DNA of 64,000 bases, taken from the NCBI RefSeq assembly GCF_051622035.1, contig NC_135362.1:10481501-10545500 (forward strand), given 5' to 3'. Under the pieces are notes generated by a model, which was not told where the DNA came from, ran no database searches, and worked only from the letters and a program-made list of their open reading frames with translations. This document shows, one piece after another, positions 11,708 through 23,929 of the stretch. The first letter of the stretch is position 1. The number at the start of each line of letters is the position of its first letter. The position numbers and the translations under genes are program-made. The stretch is from Arctopsyche grandis. Its lineage: Eukaryota; Arthropoda; Insecta; Trichoptera; Hydropsychidae.

Positions 11708-12457
11708 AAGGTGGTCATTTTTTCTAAATTCAAAACCAGGACATTTTTTTCCAAAAACACATTTATAAATTTTTCAATTATTTAAAACGAAGATAAAATA
11801 ATCATGGACTCACATTTATGAAAAAATTAAAATCTGACAAGACGAGTGGGTGACGGAAAGTCAAACATACATATAAGTCTTAGCTATTAAAGGTCACCAT
11901 CTTCAAAAATTTCGCAAATTTACAGGTGTTTATTACGATTATTTTTCGCCATCTAACTATAAAAATCGATTGAAATTTCCATCGTTGACCAAACCGCGCA
12001 AAATGGAAAAGTTTCAAAACGATCGGAAGACTGTAGGAAATTTAGCTCAATCGTTTGCGAAGTCGAACATAGAAAAGTGTTGTAAAATTGAATTCATTTT
12101 CTTGAATGCTCTTATAAAATTCTACACAAGACAAGTTAAAATTATGCTGAGTGATTAGCATACATTTTAAGGTTTTAAACATTCAATTTCGTTTTATCAC
12201 TGGACTATAGATTGTTCATCAAAGTAAAAAATCCTTCGGCTGGTGCATTTGTTCCTGATAAATGGAAAAAAACAATTGACTAATTTGCCAATATTTTTGT
12301 AGGAGATATCATTTTCACCGAATACTTCGTACCCATCAATTAGATAAAAAAATTCTATAACCTAAAAAAAGTGTACTGGCTTTATCTCATGACTTACCAG
12401 GACAGATACCCAAAAAACCAGCAATGTCCTAGTAAAATCAGTACGAATGGTCACCTT
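11708..12457. mobile_element. 750-bp TIR element, AAGGTGGTCAT ends
   Basis: Left end AAGGTGGTCATTTTTTC continuing to AACCAGGAC; right end on the opposite strand AAGGTGACCATTCGTAC continuing to ACTAGGAC. The termini are imperfect but collinear inverted repeats of about 35 bp. No long frame in the interior. A single end of the same type (AAGGTGGCCATTCATACTGG) sits in fused intron 10 at 17288. Superfamily uncertain. Confidence 0.55.
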
Positions 12458-13408
12458 AATTTGTAATATAATAAGAAAAGAGGAATGTTTTTTGTTTATT
12501 AGGTTATTTAGCTAAGTAAAATAAACAAAAACTCCTCTCACGCGTGATAAATTATAAGAGTAAGTTAATGTCAGGAAATTTTTGCCTCAGCTGTCTACTA
12601 AATCTTCAAGCTTTTGAAAGTGCAAAATTGTTATCATGACAGTTGAAATCTGCGCTAACGCCAACATTCGCGGCCATGTCTACCCGCGCTTTTCTGACAC
12701 TTTACAAAAGCATCGTTTCGATTTGTTTTTGTATACAACTTCGTACGCGAGCGATGGTTTAATTTTTGTCTGGCTGCGCGCGCGCTCTAGGCAATTACCA
12801 AGTCCCGTTATAAATTTGGGCGTCAGCGGCCAGCCTGGTCGTATTTATAGTCCATTTATAAATTATTTCAACAACATTACAATGTCGTAACTGAAACGTT
12901 TTATAACCGGTTCAACATAAACACTAGCGTTTGGTTTTTGCTTTTTTCCGGTCAATGATGAATGAAAGTGTTAACAGTCTCGACCGAAATAATATAGATA
13001 CATATGTACAGAAAATTTAAAGAGACTGCACGATCAACATTAAACACTATCTTCCAACCTTTTTTTTAGAATTTACAGAAGTAACTAAAACAAACTGAAT
13101 TCATAGATGATTTTGTTATACATATATATTTTTATTATTATATTTCCCCATATTAAAAATATTACAACACATAATAAGTCAATCGAAGATGTCTACTATT
13201 ATTTATTGATTGCTGGGTTTTATTTACTGAAATTTTTCATTTTTATATTTCAAATCGTTAAAATTTTGTTGTACAGTACGCTTAAACGAAACGGGATCAG
13301 CTGTCAAACAACAAATGTCAAAAAAGCGTCATTCGTATTCTAACCTCGAATCTGTTCGGTCTGATTTTATCATGTAATGTTTTGCGCTTTCGACATAAGT
13401 TAATCATT
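12458..13408. other. Upstream region of fused
   Basis: Holds the presumed promoter and 5' UTR of fused. 12640-12850 is GC-richer (it includes CTGCGCGCGCGCTC at about 12772) and could be regulatory or part of a divergent transcript. I find no TATA box or 5' UTR exon that I can fix; the start site cannot be placed from sequence alone. Confidence 0.4.
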
Positions 13409-16400
13409 ATGGAGAAATATAATGTATTGTCCTTTATTGGAGAAGGTTCTTTTGGAAGAGTTTTCAAAGTGAAGAATAAAGAAAATAGTGGAATTTTTGC
13501 ATTGAAAGTTATAAGAAAGGTAAATATTTATGTTACATAACCTCAATATTACAACATAAGCAAATAACATTTTTTTTTATAATTCATAGAAAGGAAGATC
13601 TTTAAAAGATTTGCGCAACTTAAGGCAAGAATGTGACATTCAACAACATTTGAGGCATCCAAACATAATCCGTATGATAGAAAGTTTTGACACTGATTCC
13701 GAGTTGGTTGTTGTGACCGAGTTTGCCGAGAAAGAGTTGCACGGTGTACTTGGCAAAGAAGGATGCTTACAAGAAACAAAAGCTCAAGTTTTGACATGGG
13801 ATTTAGTTTCTGCACTTTATTACCTGCATTCTCATCGCGTTCTACACAGGTTTTACCAAGTCATGATAGTCAGCCAATAGGTGAATTTAGAATTCATACA
13901 TTAATATATTTTTTATTAATTCAGAGACTTGAAACCTCAGAACGTATTGATCGATGCTAATGGACGTGCTAAGCTTTGTGATTTTGGTTTAGCGCGCAAC
14001 ATGACTACAGGAACGCATGTTCTTACTTCCATTAAAGGGACTCCTCTTTATATGGCGCCTGAGTTGATTGATGAAAAACCTTATGATCATCAAGTTGGTT
14101 GAAATTGTACTATATACATACATGTACATGCTAATTAATGTTCAACTCTAAATTTTATTCGACTTTTTAGGCTGATTTGTGGTCTTTGGGTTGCATAGTG
14201 TACGAGATGATGGCCGGAGAGCCACCATTTTACACATCATCCATCGTTCAATTGGTGCGACTTATTCGTCATCGTCCCGTCCAATGGCCGAGCTATATTT
14301 CACCGCAAGCTATATCCTTCTTACAGGTTACCTATTAACATTTCATTATCATTATTTTGAATTAATATTAATTTTGAAATATCAATTTTTTAGGGATTGT
14401 TACATAAAGATCCATCATTACGACTCAGTTGGCCAGAAATATTGATTCAACCATTTGTAGCTGGACACGTTTTAATACTAACTGAAAAGTCACCTATTGA
14501 TTCACCATTTACACTACCTCTGACTCAAAGTCAAATGGTAGCAAAGCAACTTCAGAAAGAGAGATTAAATAGTATTCAAAAGTATATAGCCTATATTTTT
14601 ATTAGAAAGATTCATATGTATTATTAATAGTATGTGTATTTTAATATGAATTAAATTTTTAGGTTTATGCCTCAAGCTGTTAAAATATTAGAAAGAAGGG
14701 AAAAGATGATTGGTGCTGCCATGAATACACCAGGTGAAGGTGCACCGGTTTCCGATGACGATAGTATAAGAGCAGTCAGTGCTACAAGTATGAGAGATAG
14801 TTTTCGTACTGATGATGAAGAACTTCAACCAATCACGGAAATTCACGCTGATCTTTTGGCTCATGAATATAAAGTTCTCAATCAAGACAATTTGATCATA
14901 AGCAATTTAGATACAAACATGGCTGAACTGACACTTCAGCCTCGTTTACCAGTACTGAATGAAGAGGGTAAGACTGTCGTCGATAAGCAAAAAGTAAACA
15001 ATGTACAAAGTGACGATGTCCATAGTGATAAAAATGCTAATAATACGTCTAGCCAATTAAATAGAAGGAAGTTGAGTCAAAATTTAGATAACTTCTCTAT
15101 TCGTTTGAAATCTAGTTCTAAAACAAGCAAAAAAGAGAATAGTGATGATCAACTTGAAACTCCGTCGAAATCGACGAAACCTAATAAATTTCCTAAAGAG
15201 ACTGCGTTGAGTAAAAGCGTACCACCATCATATAAACAAAAGCTATTACAATTTTCTAAAGAGAAATTTGGTTTTGGGAGTGGAAACCGACTGACGAGAA
15301 GTCTAAAGAAGTCTTTGAATCTCAGCAAGACTGGTGATAAAGGAAAATCCAACAAAGAGAGGAGAATGAGTGAACCAGTTCCACTTAACACTTTACAAAT
15401 AAGCACAGCAGAGAAACCCGACGACTGCAATGGAAATAAGAAGAAGTGCGGCGGAGAAACACTTGAAAATATCAAATTAGACGATACCAATAGCTGTGAC
15501 GGGCAAAACTTTTTTGGTATCGTTTTCATATAAAAACCGATTCGAATTATATTTTATGTAGTTTTTACGACTAATCATCTTGCATATTATAGATGACGAT
15601 TGTAATCCCATTGAAAAAGACGAATGGCTCGCTTTTATGCGATCAAATATGAACGAAGTCATGGAAGGTGATGTTGAATCACTCATGCAACAAAACATTG
15701 TAAGCTTCTTCGATTGATTTAAAAATAATTATGTCGCTATTTTTATTTTCACATTTGTTATCGTTTTCAGGTTAGCATGATTGTGAGTGTAGCAAGACAT
15801 TCAGGAGCAGGTGCTGAAGTTCGTGGATCGTTAGCTGCTTTACTTTCATTACCGATGGTTGCACCACACGTAGCCCGTCATACAATCAATTCAATATTGA
15901 AAGTAAGTCTGTCTGTATATTTGCTTTACATTGAACAGCGTAGCTCATTGGAAGAGCTACAGCACACCAGCAGAGAAGTCGTGGGTTTAAGTCCCGGCCA
16001 AAAACGCTGCTGGTGAGATCTCGGTGGTTATTAAAAACACAGATCGACCGTCTTCTGTTAAAATTTTCCAATTTATCTAGCTTAATTGTCGTGAAGGATT
16101 CAACTAAGTCGATATCCTCATCCCCAGTTTCTCGCAAATTCTAGTTTCTAACACCTCGAATTTGTTGATTCTTATAAAAATATGCTACCTACATACTCTC
16201 TAATAATGTACATATTTCTCGAAAATTAGCTGTTTATCAAAAATTGTTGATTATACCACAGATGTCTCTATTGTATTCTATAAATTATCATATGTATATA
16301 TATATGTATATAATATCGCTATTCTGTGTGTCTGTGTAAGATAACGCTCACCGTACTTAAATAGTCGTTTCGATTCGACATACATATGTACGTCACAGCT

Positions 16401-17816
16401 AAAACACTGCCAACAAAACGTACGAATATATGTAGTACGAATGTAATAACAAAAAAAAACTTCTATATATACTGTTTGCTACCAATTTTTCCTCTTGGCG
16501 CTAAGTCTCTGAGCATTTAGCGCCATTTAGCGCCATCGCCATATTTAATTAATTAATTTTTCTATTGTTACATACATATGTAGGTAGTTTTTACCATTTT
16601 TTTTCATACTATACAATTAAATATAAATATTAAATTAAATATATTTAAAAGGTATTTGAAAAATATACGACCACGTGCGGATCGAACACAGAACCGACAC
16701 ATTTATTTTAATTTTTTAATAGCTTAATATGCCATAAGCACAACCCATGCGATTATATTACATTGGGCACAACACTAGTGTATACTTACTGTGATGTTTG
16801 ACTTTCTTAGTACAAAATAATCTAACGACATGTGTCGCCTTGGAGTAATTCCTGTCATGGCACTTATGATAAAAATGTATGTAATACAATAAAATAATAA
16901 CATAGTTGAATATGCTTTTAGGTTTATCAAGATGTAAAATTGGTACCAAATTTGGTATACGCAGCTCGATTGCTGGTTAGGCAAAGTGCTTCGGAATCCG
17001 GCAATGATAAACTATCCAAGTAAATTTGTTTTATTTCAGTCTAACTAAATACAATTCTATGAGGAAAATGCTTATTAAATATGTTTTTAGTTCTGTACGA
17101 GGATTATCAAACGAAGAAATGGTGGCACTGTGCCGATTGATCGAATTGACTACACAGTTGTGCTTACGAGGAGTGGTATTCGTTCAACAATTGTGTGATG
17201 CGGTTGCTATTTTAAATACAGCACCTTTGATGGCTCAATTTCTTTCAATACGTAAGACAAAATATAATATACATATATATTTAGACAAAGGTGGCCATTC
17301 ATACTGGTTTTACCAGTACAGTAGTGGTATTTTGGGTATCTGTACTGGCATAATCTATGGGATGGGCCTGTTTATACATATTAAAATCGATTTTTTTCTT
17401 TTCATAAATGTACATCCATGATTTTATAACATTCATTAATGTTTTTAGAAGATTTATCGGTGCGTATTGTTTTGAACACTGTTACTTTAATGACGGTCAT
17501 ATTGCAAGATTTGCCTGAGAATGCTGAGCTGGTTGAGTCGGTGCTATTCGAAGATGATGTGGTCGACATTTGCAAATTGCTCGTCAATCCGAGTGATACG
17601 TTAAAGATTAGAACTTGCATTCTGATCGGCTTGTTAGGACGATATTGTTGTAGTGCTCTCTGTAAATCCTTGAGCCGCGTTTGGGGGAAGAAACAGAGGG
17701 ATATTTTGGAGTCTTTGCAGACTCATTCGAATCAAACGTTGAGTCGAGCGGCTAAAGGTGCCGTTGGAGATCTTTCTAAACTGCCGTTTTATCGTCAGAT
17801 GGAAGGGAAGACTTGA
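13409..17816 (+). CDS. fu: fused Ser/Thr kinase (STK36 family), 11 exons, complete
   Basis: Cytoplasmic kinase that carries the Hedgehog signal with the kinesin-like Costal-2, Su(fu) and Ci. Exons: 13409-13519, 13590-13849, 13925-14093, 14171-14326, 14394-14581, 14663-15516, 15593-15699, 15771-15902, 16922-17019, 17091-17251, 17449-17816. All introns are GT-AG and the join is in frame: 2604 nt, 867 aa, TGA stop. The kinase domain spans about residues 4-254: glycine loop GEGSFG (11-16), Lys33 in ALKVI, HRDLKPQN (Asp125), DFG (143-145), GTPLYMAPE (162-170). The activation segment GTPLYMAPE and the [12 protein letters not shown] block are typical of fused. Exon 6 (about 285 codons) is a Ser/Lys/Asp-rich linker. 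The last five exons encode a Leu-rich helical C-terminal region. The Drosophila protein is about 805 aa, so this one is slightly longer. The ATG starts the kinase domain and no upstream in-frame ATG fits better. No broken splice site or stop was seen. Confidence 0.96.
15935..16145 (+). repeat. tRNA-derived SINE in fused intron 8
   Basis: The head has A-box-like TAGCTCATTGG followed by GAGC (a D-arm remnant, about 15944-15958) and B-box-like GGTTTAAGTCCC (about 15985-15996), closing with CGCTGCTGG. The body AATTTTCCAATTTATCTAG (about 16062-16080) lines up with AGTTTGCCAATTTATCTGAT of the 35.3-kb SINE, so the two subfamilies share a central domain. It accounts for part of the extra length of this intron. 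Confidence 0.7.
16146..16921 (+). other. Remainder of the long fused intron 8
   Basis: AT-rich, with GCGCCATTTAGCGCCAT at about 16519 (tandem GCGCCATTTA) and a possible B box GTTCGATCC on the minus strand near 16682, perhaps another degraded tRNA-derived piece. No coding. The intron ends with a TTTTAG acceptor before 16922. Confidence 0.4.
17288..17372 (+). repeat. TIR-element end in fused intron 10
   Basis: AAGGTGGCCATTCATACTGG matches the end of the 11708-12457 element, and an ACCAGTAC...GTACTGG fold-back follows (17308-17350). The partner end is absent, so it is a fragment. It makes intron 10 (197 bp) longer than most of the others. Confidence 0.5.
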
Positions 17817-17880
17817 CAAAGCACTGTATTCGAAGTTGATTAATTCAACTAATGCAGGTTTTTGAGGTCTCACCGGATGG

Positions 17881-17886
17881 AATAAA
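17881..17886 (+). terminator. PolyA signal of fused
   Basis: AATAAA 65 nt after the stop codon; a second AATAAA lies at 17913. Position and sequence are canonical. Confidence 0.75.
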
Positions 17887-18234
17887 ACTTTTGTAAAATT
17901 TTAAATTTACTTAATAAATTTTCAAATTATTCTAATAAGTATTTAAATGAATCTCAATTTTTTTGTACAATTTGTTTAAATTTATTTTGTATATGTGCAA
18001 TATATTATATGATAAATAATTATATCATAGGTAAAATTCAGCATGGCAATTTATAATTCTTGTCATATACTCATACATATGTAAATCTGACTAATTTACT
18101 TACGGATTAGCCTTATTTATTATTTTTACAAATTCTAGATATAGGAGTATATTAAAATATGCATATACAATGTATGTATGTACATATGTACATACATATT
18201 TATGGTATATTTACTATACATATACCTATGGGCC
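17887..18234. other. Fused 3' flank
   Basis: AT-rich with TACATATGTACATACAT simple sequence near 18175-18200. Nothing coding. Confidence 0.5.
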
Positions 18235-18905
18235 CAAAAGCGATTGGTATCAATGTTACAGTTGAACTATACATATCTTCCAGTTGTAATATATTTTGAC
18301 TAGTTGGAATATATTATATATTATATATATGTATATATACTATATATTATATATATACTAGTTGGAATATATTATAGTACAGTGTATTTTCAGTTGTAAT
18401 ATATTTTGACTAGTCCTAATACATCCCGTCTAATCCACGTAAGTTGATTCATATGGCGAATTACATTCTAACTGGTCAAAATATATTACAACTAAAAATA
18501 CAGTTCAACTATAAGTTGAACTGTATTTTCTAACTGTTATATTACAAACTAACTGTTATATTACAACTGGCGCACATTGTTGAAAGTGTATTTGCGCTTG
18601 TAGAGATATAATTTACTAGTTGAATTGTATTTGATTTTTAAATGTTTTTTATTATTACGAAATTATGTTCACAATACATCTTATATCTATTTTAATAGTT
18701 ACTGATCTACTGATCATTTTCTATTTTACAATTTAATTTAATTTGGTTAGTAATCATAGTATTATATTATTCTAATGTTAATCTACAGAATAATAGGAAA
18801 AAGAGCTCAAAAACCTATTTACAATCCTTTTGAATTGTATTCGAATATGTATGACCTAAGGCGCCAGTTGGATTATATTACAACTGAAAATTCACTTCGA
18901 CTCTA
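18235..18905 (+). repeat. Palindromic CAGTTGTAATATA repeat family, copy 1
   Basis: The core CAGTTGTAATATAT recurs in both orientations, forming several fold-backs. The same block order (AATCCACGTAAGTTGATT, TGGCGAATTACATTC, ACTGGCGCACATTG, GCGCTTGTAGAG) occurs at 42955-43180 plus 44385-44545. This copy is interrupted by the segment 18632-18829. No coding. Confidence 0.7.
18632..18829. repeat. 198-bp insertion with 12-bp direct repeats
   Basis: TTGAATTGTATT occurs at 18620-18631 and again at 18830-18841, exactly where the 44.4-kb copy of the host repeat is continuous. The duplication length suits a retroposed insertion, but there is no tail or pol III box. Identity unknown. Confidence 0.6.
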
Positions 18906-19477
18906 ACATACACATTAAGTTTCTACTTGTAGAATGAAGCTTGTCACAAATATTAAAGCTTCTTTAACAAAATTTATTTTCTCTATTTGATTTAATACTT
19001 AAGATTTATTATAATAAAACTTATTTTTGAATTACATGTAATCAATAAATTTTTGTAATCTTATTTTGTATACATATTCATTTTATGCACAATTGAATAA
19101 CTTCCATACATATTATATCAGTTGCCTCAAGCATTCTTGGTGTTTGAAAGATATTCACGTATTCTCACATTGAACTTTCACTCAGTGGTAAAATGAGTGT
19201 TTACGATGTTAATAATCCATAACTCTTTCTACCATAATGAATTTGTACTAGCTACCTAACAATTCCGATACAAACTTATACTAAGTATGTGACCCCACTT
19301 TTCTTTCATTTTATCTTACCCGGGTCGAAATCTTATCCATCTCCTTCAACAGACCATTTAAGTTATTTTGTATCACTCTATTATATGTATATGTATGTTT
19401 CTCTTTTGTGCAACCAACAATTATTTTCGAAAGCGTATGTAAAATATACTCCAGCTACTATAATTTAGGCATATCAA
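18906..19477. other. Gene-free AT-rich stretch
   Basis: Nothing recognised beyond simple AT-rich sequence. Confidence 0.45.
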
Positions 19478-19481
19478 TTAA

Positions 19482-19745
19482 CACACCTTTAGCGGGCGAA
19501 TTTTTTTTGCGGCGACTAGCGGTAGTGGGCAAAATCACAAGGCTGCGCGAATAAATACAATAGATTATAAAAATCGCTCAAAATTCAAACTCATATAAAA
19601 AAAATCTCCATATACTATTGGAATAAACGTAGTACTACGTATCCCGCCTTCCGCGATGAACCAATATCAAACGTAATACTACGTATCCCGCATTTCTCGT
19701 CAAGCTCATACGAAACGTAGTACTACGTGACCCGCTTAAGGTGTG
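19482..19745. mobile_element. piggyBac-like MITE flanked by TTAA
   Basis: TTAA (19478-19481) precedes CACACCTTTAGCGGGC and the right end on the opposite strand is CACACCTTAAGCGGGT, followed by TTAA (19746-19749). A TTAA target duplication is the hallmark of piggyBac transposition. It is 264 bp with no transposase, so it is non-autonomous. It contains three ACGTAGTACTACGT-type palindromes at 19628, 19671 and 19715. Confidence 0.85.
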
Positions 19746-19749
19746 TTAA

Positions 19750-21074
19750 GAAGAATATCATTTTCAAACAAAATGATTTTTATATCTCACCAATTCTAAT
19801 TACACTGTTCGACACGAAAAATGGTTCAGAGACGAGATATGACTTTTCTTATAGATCTATGCCCAGTTAATAAGAATCTGATAATAAAAAAATGTTGATT
19901 GGCTCGAGATTCGGAGATACACATGTGTTTTTTAAATCGCGCGATTTTTCTATATCTTGGTGTTGTTCGGTCGATGTCTCAAAATCTGTCAATTCCCTGT
20001 TCAAAATGAATATTGGAATCTATAGTCGGGTATTTTATTTTTCATTTGTAGTACTTTTCAGCTTTCAAATCTCTCTAAGTAGTCGTCCAATTCAAATCAA
20101 AAGTCAAAAGTACGTATTTTCACTTGGGATTTTTTCCCACTGTTAATACTATGTTATATTGAGTATTTTCTATTGAAACATGTTTATTGGGATAGTGTTC
20201 TGGCCACAATATTTTTTGTTTTTGTTTAAAAGGGTTATTTGGAAGTGTGCTGAATTTTAAATCGGTAAAATTGCGAGCTAAAAACTTGAACTATTATTTA
20301 CTCGTATTTACACGAATCTGAATTGAATTAATAGGGATAATATATTAAATTGTCTTTATATGAGAATGAAATAAAATTCCACTTAGAAAAATCATATTTC
20401 GACTATTCTTGTAGATTAATAACAGTGTTATCTATGTTTATTCTCGTCATCCACACCATTCCCATGTTAAATCTTTTTCCTGCTGATGCTAATAGATTAG
20501 TGATGTTGAAGTCATATTCTATAAACTAGCTTAAATTATGTTTTTATTTTAAATTGTTTTTATTTTATTTTTTTTTGTTTATTTCTTGTTTACGTTTGCT
20601 CATCACCAGGGTAAGTTACGCACCCCGAGAATCAGGTGTCGGTCATCGTTCGGATTCTCTTGACCTGCTAACCTGACGACGATGTGACGAAACGATCGTA
20701 AGCGTGTCTGAAATCATTATTACGAGGTTTCTGCGTGCGAATATGGCATATGAGAGTGCGAGCATTTCGGCAATTGCCGATTTGGCAATCTAATTTGCAA
20801 GGCGACCATTGCACAAGCGGATCCGTCCAACGAGCAAATGTGCGTTTAATTGTAATGGAGTGTCAGCCAGAGCCGAAATGGACTCCATCGTCTATTAAGA
20901 TAAGGCGATTTCAAGTAATGGACATTGCATGTGTATAATACTGTCCGATTATCCATGTGAATACATACAATATGAATGTGTATTTATTTTGAGGATTTTT
21001 TCTATAAATGTATATACATACATACATACATATTTTGTGTAATAAAATACAGAGAATGTATTTTTTATAATTTA
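19750..21074. other. Gene-free stretch with a GC-richer block
   Basis: 20600-20935 is GC-richer than its surroundings, includes CAGGGTAAGT near 20608 and several CpGs, and has a 67-codon frame at 20735-20938. No family is recognised. It could be a non-coding exon or an enhancer; nothing in the sequence decides it. Confidence 0.35.
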
Positions 21075-21419
21075 TAGCTGAACCCCGGCATGCGTTGCAA
21101 TGCCACAATAACGCAAGCAATTCCCGTTGTCGTTCCCATTCCCGTTTCCGTTCTCGTTCTCATTCTCGTTCCTGTTCCCATTTGTCGGAAAAACGCAGGC
21201 ATCGAACACATTTGAAATTATTGCGTTGCAATGACACTCATTCCCGTTTTTCCCGTTTCCGTTCCCGTTTTTTCCCGTTTTTTTTCACAGTAATCTTCCC
21301 TGACATGCATACAACAAATCCTGAAAGTTCCATCGCAATCGCTTCAGTGGCTTAGGAGCCTATTCGAGACACACACAGACATTAATTTTTTTATATACAT
21401 ATATATATATATACATAGA
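21075..21419 (-). mobile_element. Non-autonomous Helitron, copy 1 (minus)
   Basis: On the minus strand it begins TCTATGTATATATATAT after a host A and runs through TGTCTGTGTG, AATAGGCTCCTAAG and CCTGAAAGTT-type sequence. It ends GCAACGCATGCCGGGGTTCAG then CTA. The interior has a TTCCCG/CGGGAA-rich degenerate array at 21120-21290. Sister copies: 24851-25206 (minus) and 38990-39367 (plus). The terminal CTAG is degraded to CTAT here. Confidence 0.7.
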
Positions 21420-21492
21420 TAATAAAGGATACAGAAAAACTGATGACCGGGGAAATACGTATAGTTAAGGTCTGATTATTACATTTAAACAC

Positions 21493-21755
21493 ATATGAGA
21501 TGTTATATTTGAAAGTGTTGGAAATCCAATTTTCAATTCCTTAATCACTTTTTCTGTTTGACTTAATTCTCAAATTATATTCACTTATTTTATTTTGATA
21601 TGTTCAAAATCTCGGAAAAATATAATTAACGTATTACAGGCCATAAGTATTTTTAAAAATTGTTAAACGCAAAACATATATGTAATGTTTTGCGAGACAT
21701 TTCTCGAAATAAGGAAAGTGGACTCATGCCACTTTCAATTGTAACGGTTCATATG
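21493..21755 (+). repeat. GAGCCGTTATA-type TIR element
   Basis: Full-length copy: left end ATGAGATGTTATATTTGAAA, right end on the opposite strand ATGAACCGTTACAATTGAAA. It shares the interior blocks TCTGTTTGACTTAAT and AACGTATTACAGGCCA with the other copies. No coding. Confidence 0.65.
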
Positions 21756-22754
21756 TACATACGAGTGAATAATTTTATCTTTTTCTTAAGCAAACAGTAG
21801 ATCTTGAGAATAAATTGCTTTTGAAAATATTGCTATATATTATATGTACATACATACATAAACTGTAGATGCAAAACTTACTTTACTTACCTTACCTTCA
21901 GTGTTTTTAATTTTTCTAATTATACCTACATATATGTATATATGATATTCAATGTGTTTTAGGGGCTCTACGACATGGTCAAGTTTGGGTCGTCATCCTG
22001 TGAGTTTAGACCGATTCGACCATGTTGGTGGTTACCACTTTACTTCTTACCCGACCGTCATATTAAACAGCGTGCATTGAAACAAACTATCTTCTCATTC
22101 CTGACGCCTTTATAATATCATATGTATAGTAGACAAGCTGAACTGTTCAGCGTTGCTCGGGAGAGTGAAAGTTGGATAAAAAGTAAAAAACGAACTTTTT
22201 CAGTTCTTTGTATTGGGGCTTAAGTTATATTTTAGTTCCATGAAATAGAATACAAAATTTTTACATATAGATTAATGAGTCAAATGAGTATTCTCTATAA
22301 TATAATATTCTCTAATGAGTTTAATACTGCGTTTGCTATGAAATATTTGCTCAATCTGGTATTAATTGATTTTCCGCAGTGCGCGAATTTTCCGGATAGT
22401 ATGTAGGCGCGTGCAATCGGCGCCCGTGGCAATCGCCTAGTTTTCGACGGCCCTGACGACGAGCGATATCTTTGAACTTGCGACACGAACAGTTTGGAAA
22501 TCGTCGCTTTTTAATGCCGTTTCTTTATCATACACTTGTGCACGCGGTATTGGACATTTTCGATTAAGTAATTTGCCATAGTGTGTCCTTGGTGTGATGT
22601 TTTAACATTTTGCGAGGAAGCTGCATGCTTTTCGAGCACAGTTTATCAAATCATTTTATATATATTGTTTTTGAAATTATTTGTAGTGATACTTGCACCC
22701 TATTTACTAAATTACTAATTGTATGCATGTCCAGGTTTAACAATATAGTACATT
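21756..22754. other. Gene-free stretch
   Basis: No gene recognised. 22370-22480 is GC-richer (GCAATCGGCGCCCGTGGCAA) with a short frame on the minus strand, but no motif. Confidence 0.4.
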
Positions 22755-23285
22755 GGTATGACAAGGATAGTTGATGATGGAGAGAGTAAAAATATTTAAA
22801 TGGCATTGTGCAGATCAGGTACATACTAGAAGAATGATACCAGATATTGTAAAAGGATGGAGTGCATTTGGGCGAATGAATGCCGTATTCAAATCTAAAA
22901 TTTCACTGTGTCTGAAGAAAAGGATCTTCGATCAATGTGTCTTGTCAGTGATGGCGTATGGATTCGAAACTTGGGCATTGAACGTCAGAATGCTGCATAC
23001 GGTCCAGTGCACTAAAAGAAGTATAGAACGCTGTATGTTTGGCATAATTACGAGAGATAGAAAACGGAATACGGAAGTAGTTGATGTTAATAGTGAGAGA
23101 AGATAAATTGAAATGGCAATGGACGGGTCACTAGAAGATTGGACGATAGATGGATGAAAGGTCTGGTACCCGAAATAATGTAAAAGGATGCAAGGAAGAC
23201 CACAGGGGAGATGGGTATATGAAATTGGAAAAAAATGTGTGGGGTGAGATGGATGAGAGTTGAGCAAAACAGAAATGAATCTAAT
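22755..23285 (+). pseudogene. 5'-truncated RTE LINE fragment
   Basis: Decayed 3' part of the RTE reverse transcriptase gene. It matches the C-terminal third of the intact protein at 58307-61264 (the GWSAFGRMNAVFKSK, CLKKRIFDQCVL and RSIERCM blocks are readable in translation). Frameshifts and internal deletions after 23040, and no (TGA)n tail remains. Confidence 0.85.
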
Positions 23286-23599
23286 AGTATATAGTATGAA
23301 AAACTTTTTAAATATTGATTGTATGATAAATTTATGTTAACAGTCAATAATAGTCAGTAGTTTCTTAGGCACATCATAATTTCCTTTCACATTTTTCACT
23401 ACCTATGTATATATTTATTTTTACCTTAATCGCAATTCCTACTTGGTTTAATTTTTTTAAGAATGTCATATTTTGCTTATAGTAGCTTAAAATTTTTCAT
23501 AGAAATTTCATACACAAATAAATATTGTTGATGAAAACGAAAAATTGATATCGATTTTTTTTTTAAATAACACTTTAATTAGATTTGATCCTACCCAAT

Positions 23600-23802
23600 C
23601 AGTGGTGTCACCCTAATGGTTTCTACCGGTTTCCGGAAACCCGTTGTTAAAAATCAGAAGTTTCCGGAAACCCGTTAGAAATCTTAAAATTCATATAGTT
23701 TTTGTCAAAAATTATACAAATCTTGAAAATTGTTTTGGACGGTTACAAATTCGAAAATGTCACAGTCGATTACATAGCAGGTAAAGAGAAAAGACCTTTT
23801 TT

Positions 23803-23880
<78 letters not shown>

Positions 23881-23929
23881 TAAAAAATATTTGGAAACTC
23901 GTTGTTCCAAAATTGGGGTGACACCAGTG
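23600..23929. mobile_element. 330-bp MITE with CA(G/C)TGGTGTCACCC ends
   Basis: Left end CAGTGGTGTCACCCTAAT; right end on the opposite strand CACTGGTGTCACCCCAAT. The flanks TACCCAAT and TAACCCAAT look like an 8-bp duplication with one inserted base, compatible with hAT. The interior has two TTTCCGGAAACCCGTT copies and an (AT)n at 23806-23877. Confidence 0.65.

Noticed and set aside
15149..15529. Minus-strand 126-codon frame over fused exon 6
   Set aside because: Antisense of a real exon; Ser/Leu-rich composition follows from Lys/Ser/Asp codons on the other strand.
13409..17816. Retrocopy or pseudogene of fused
   Set aside because: All ten introns are present with GT-AG ends, the frame is open throughout and the kinase catalytic residues are intact.
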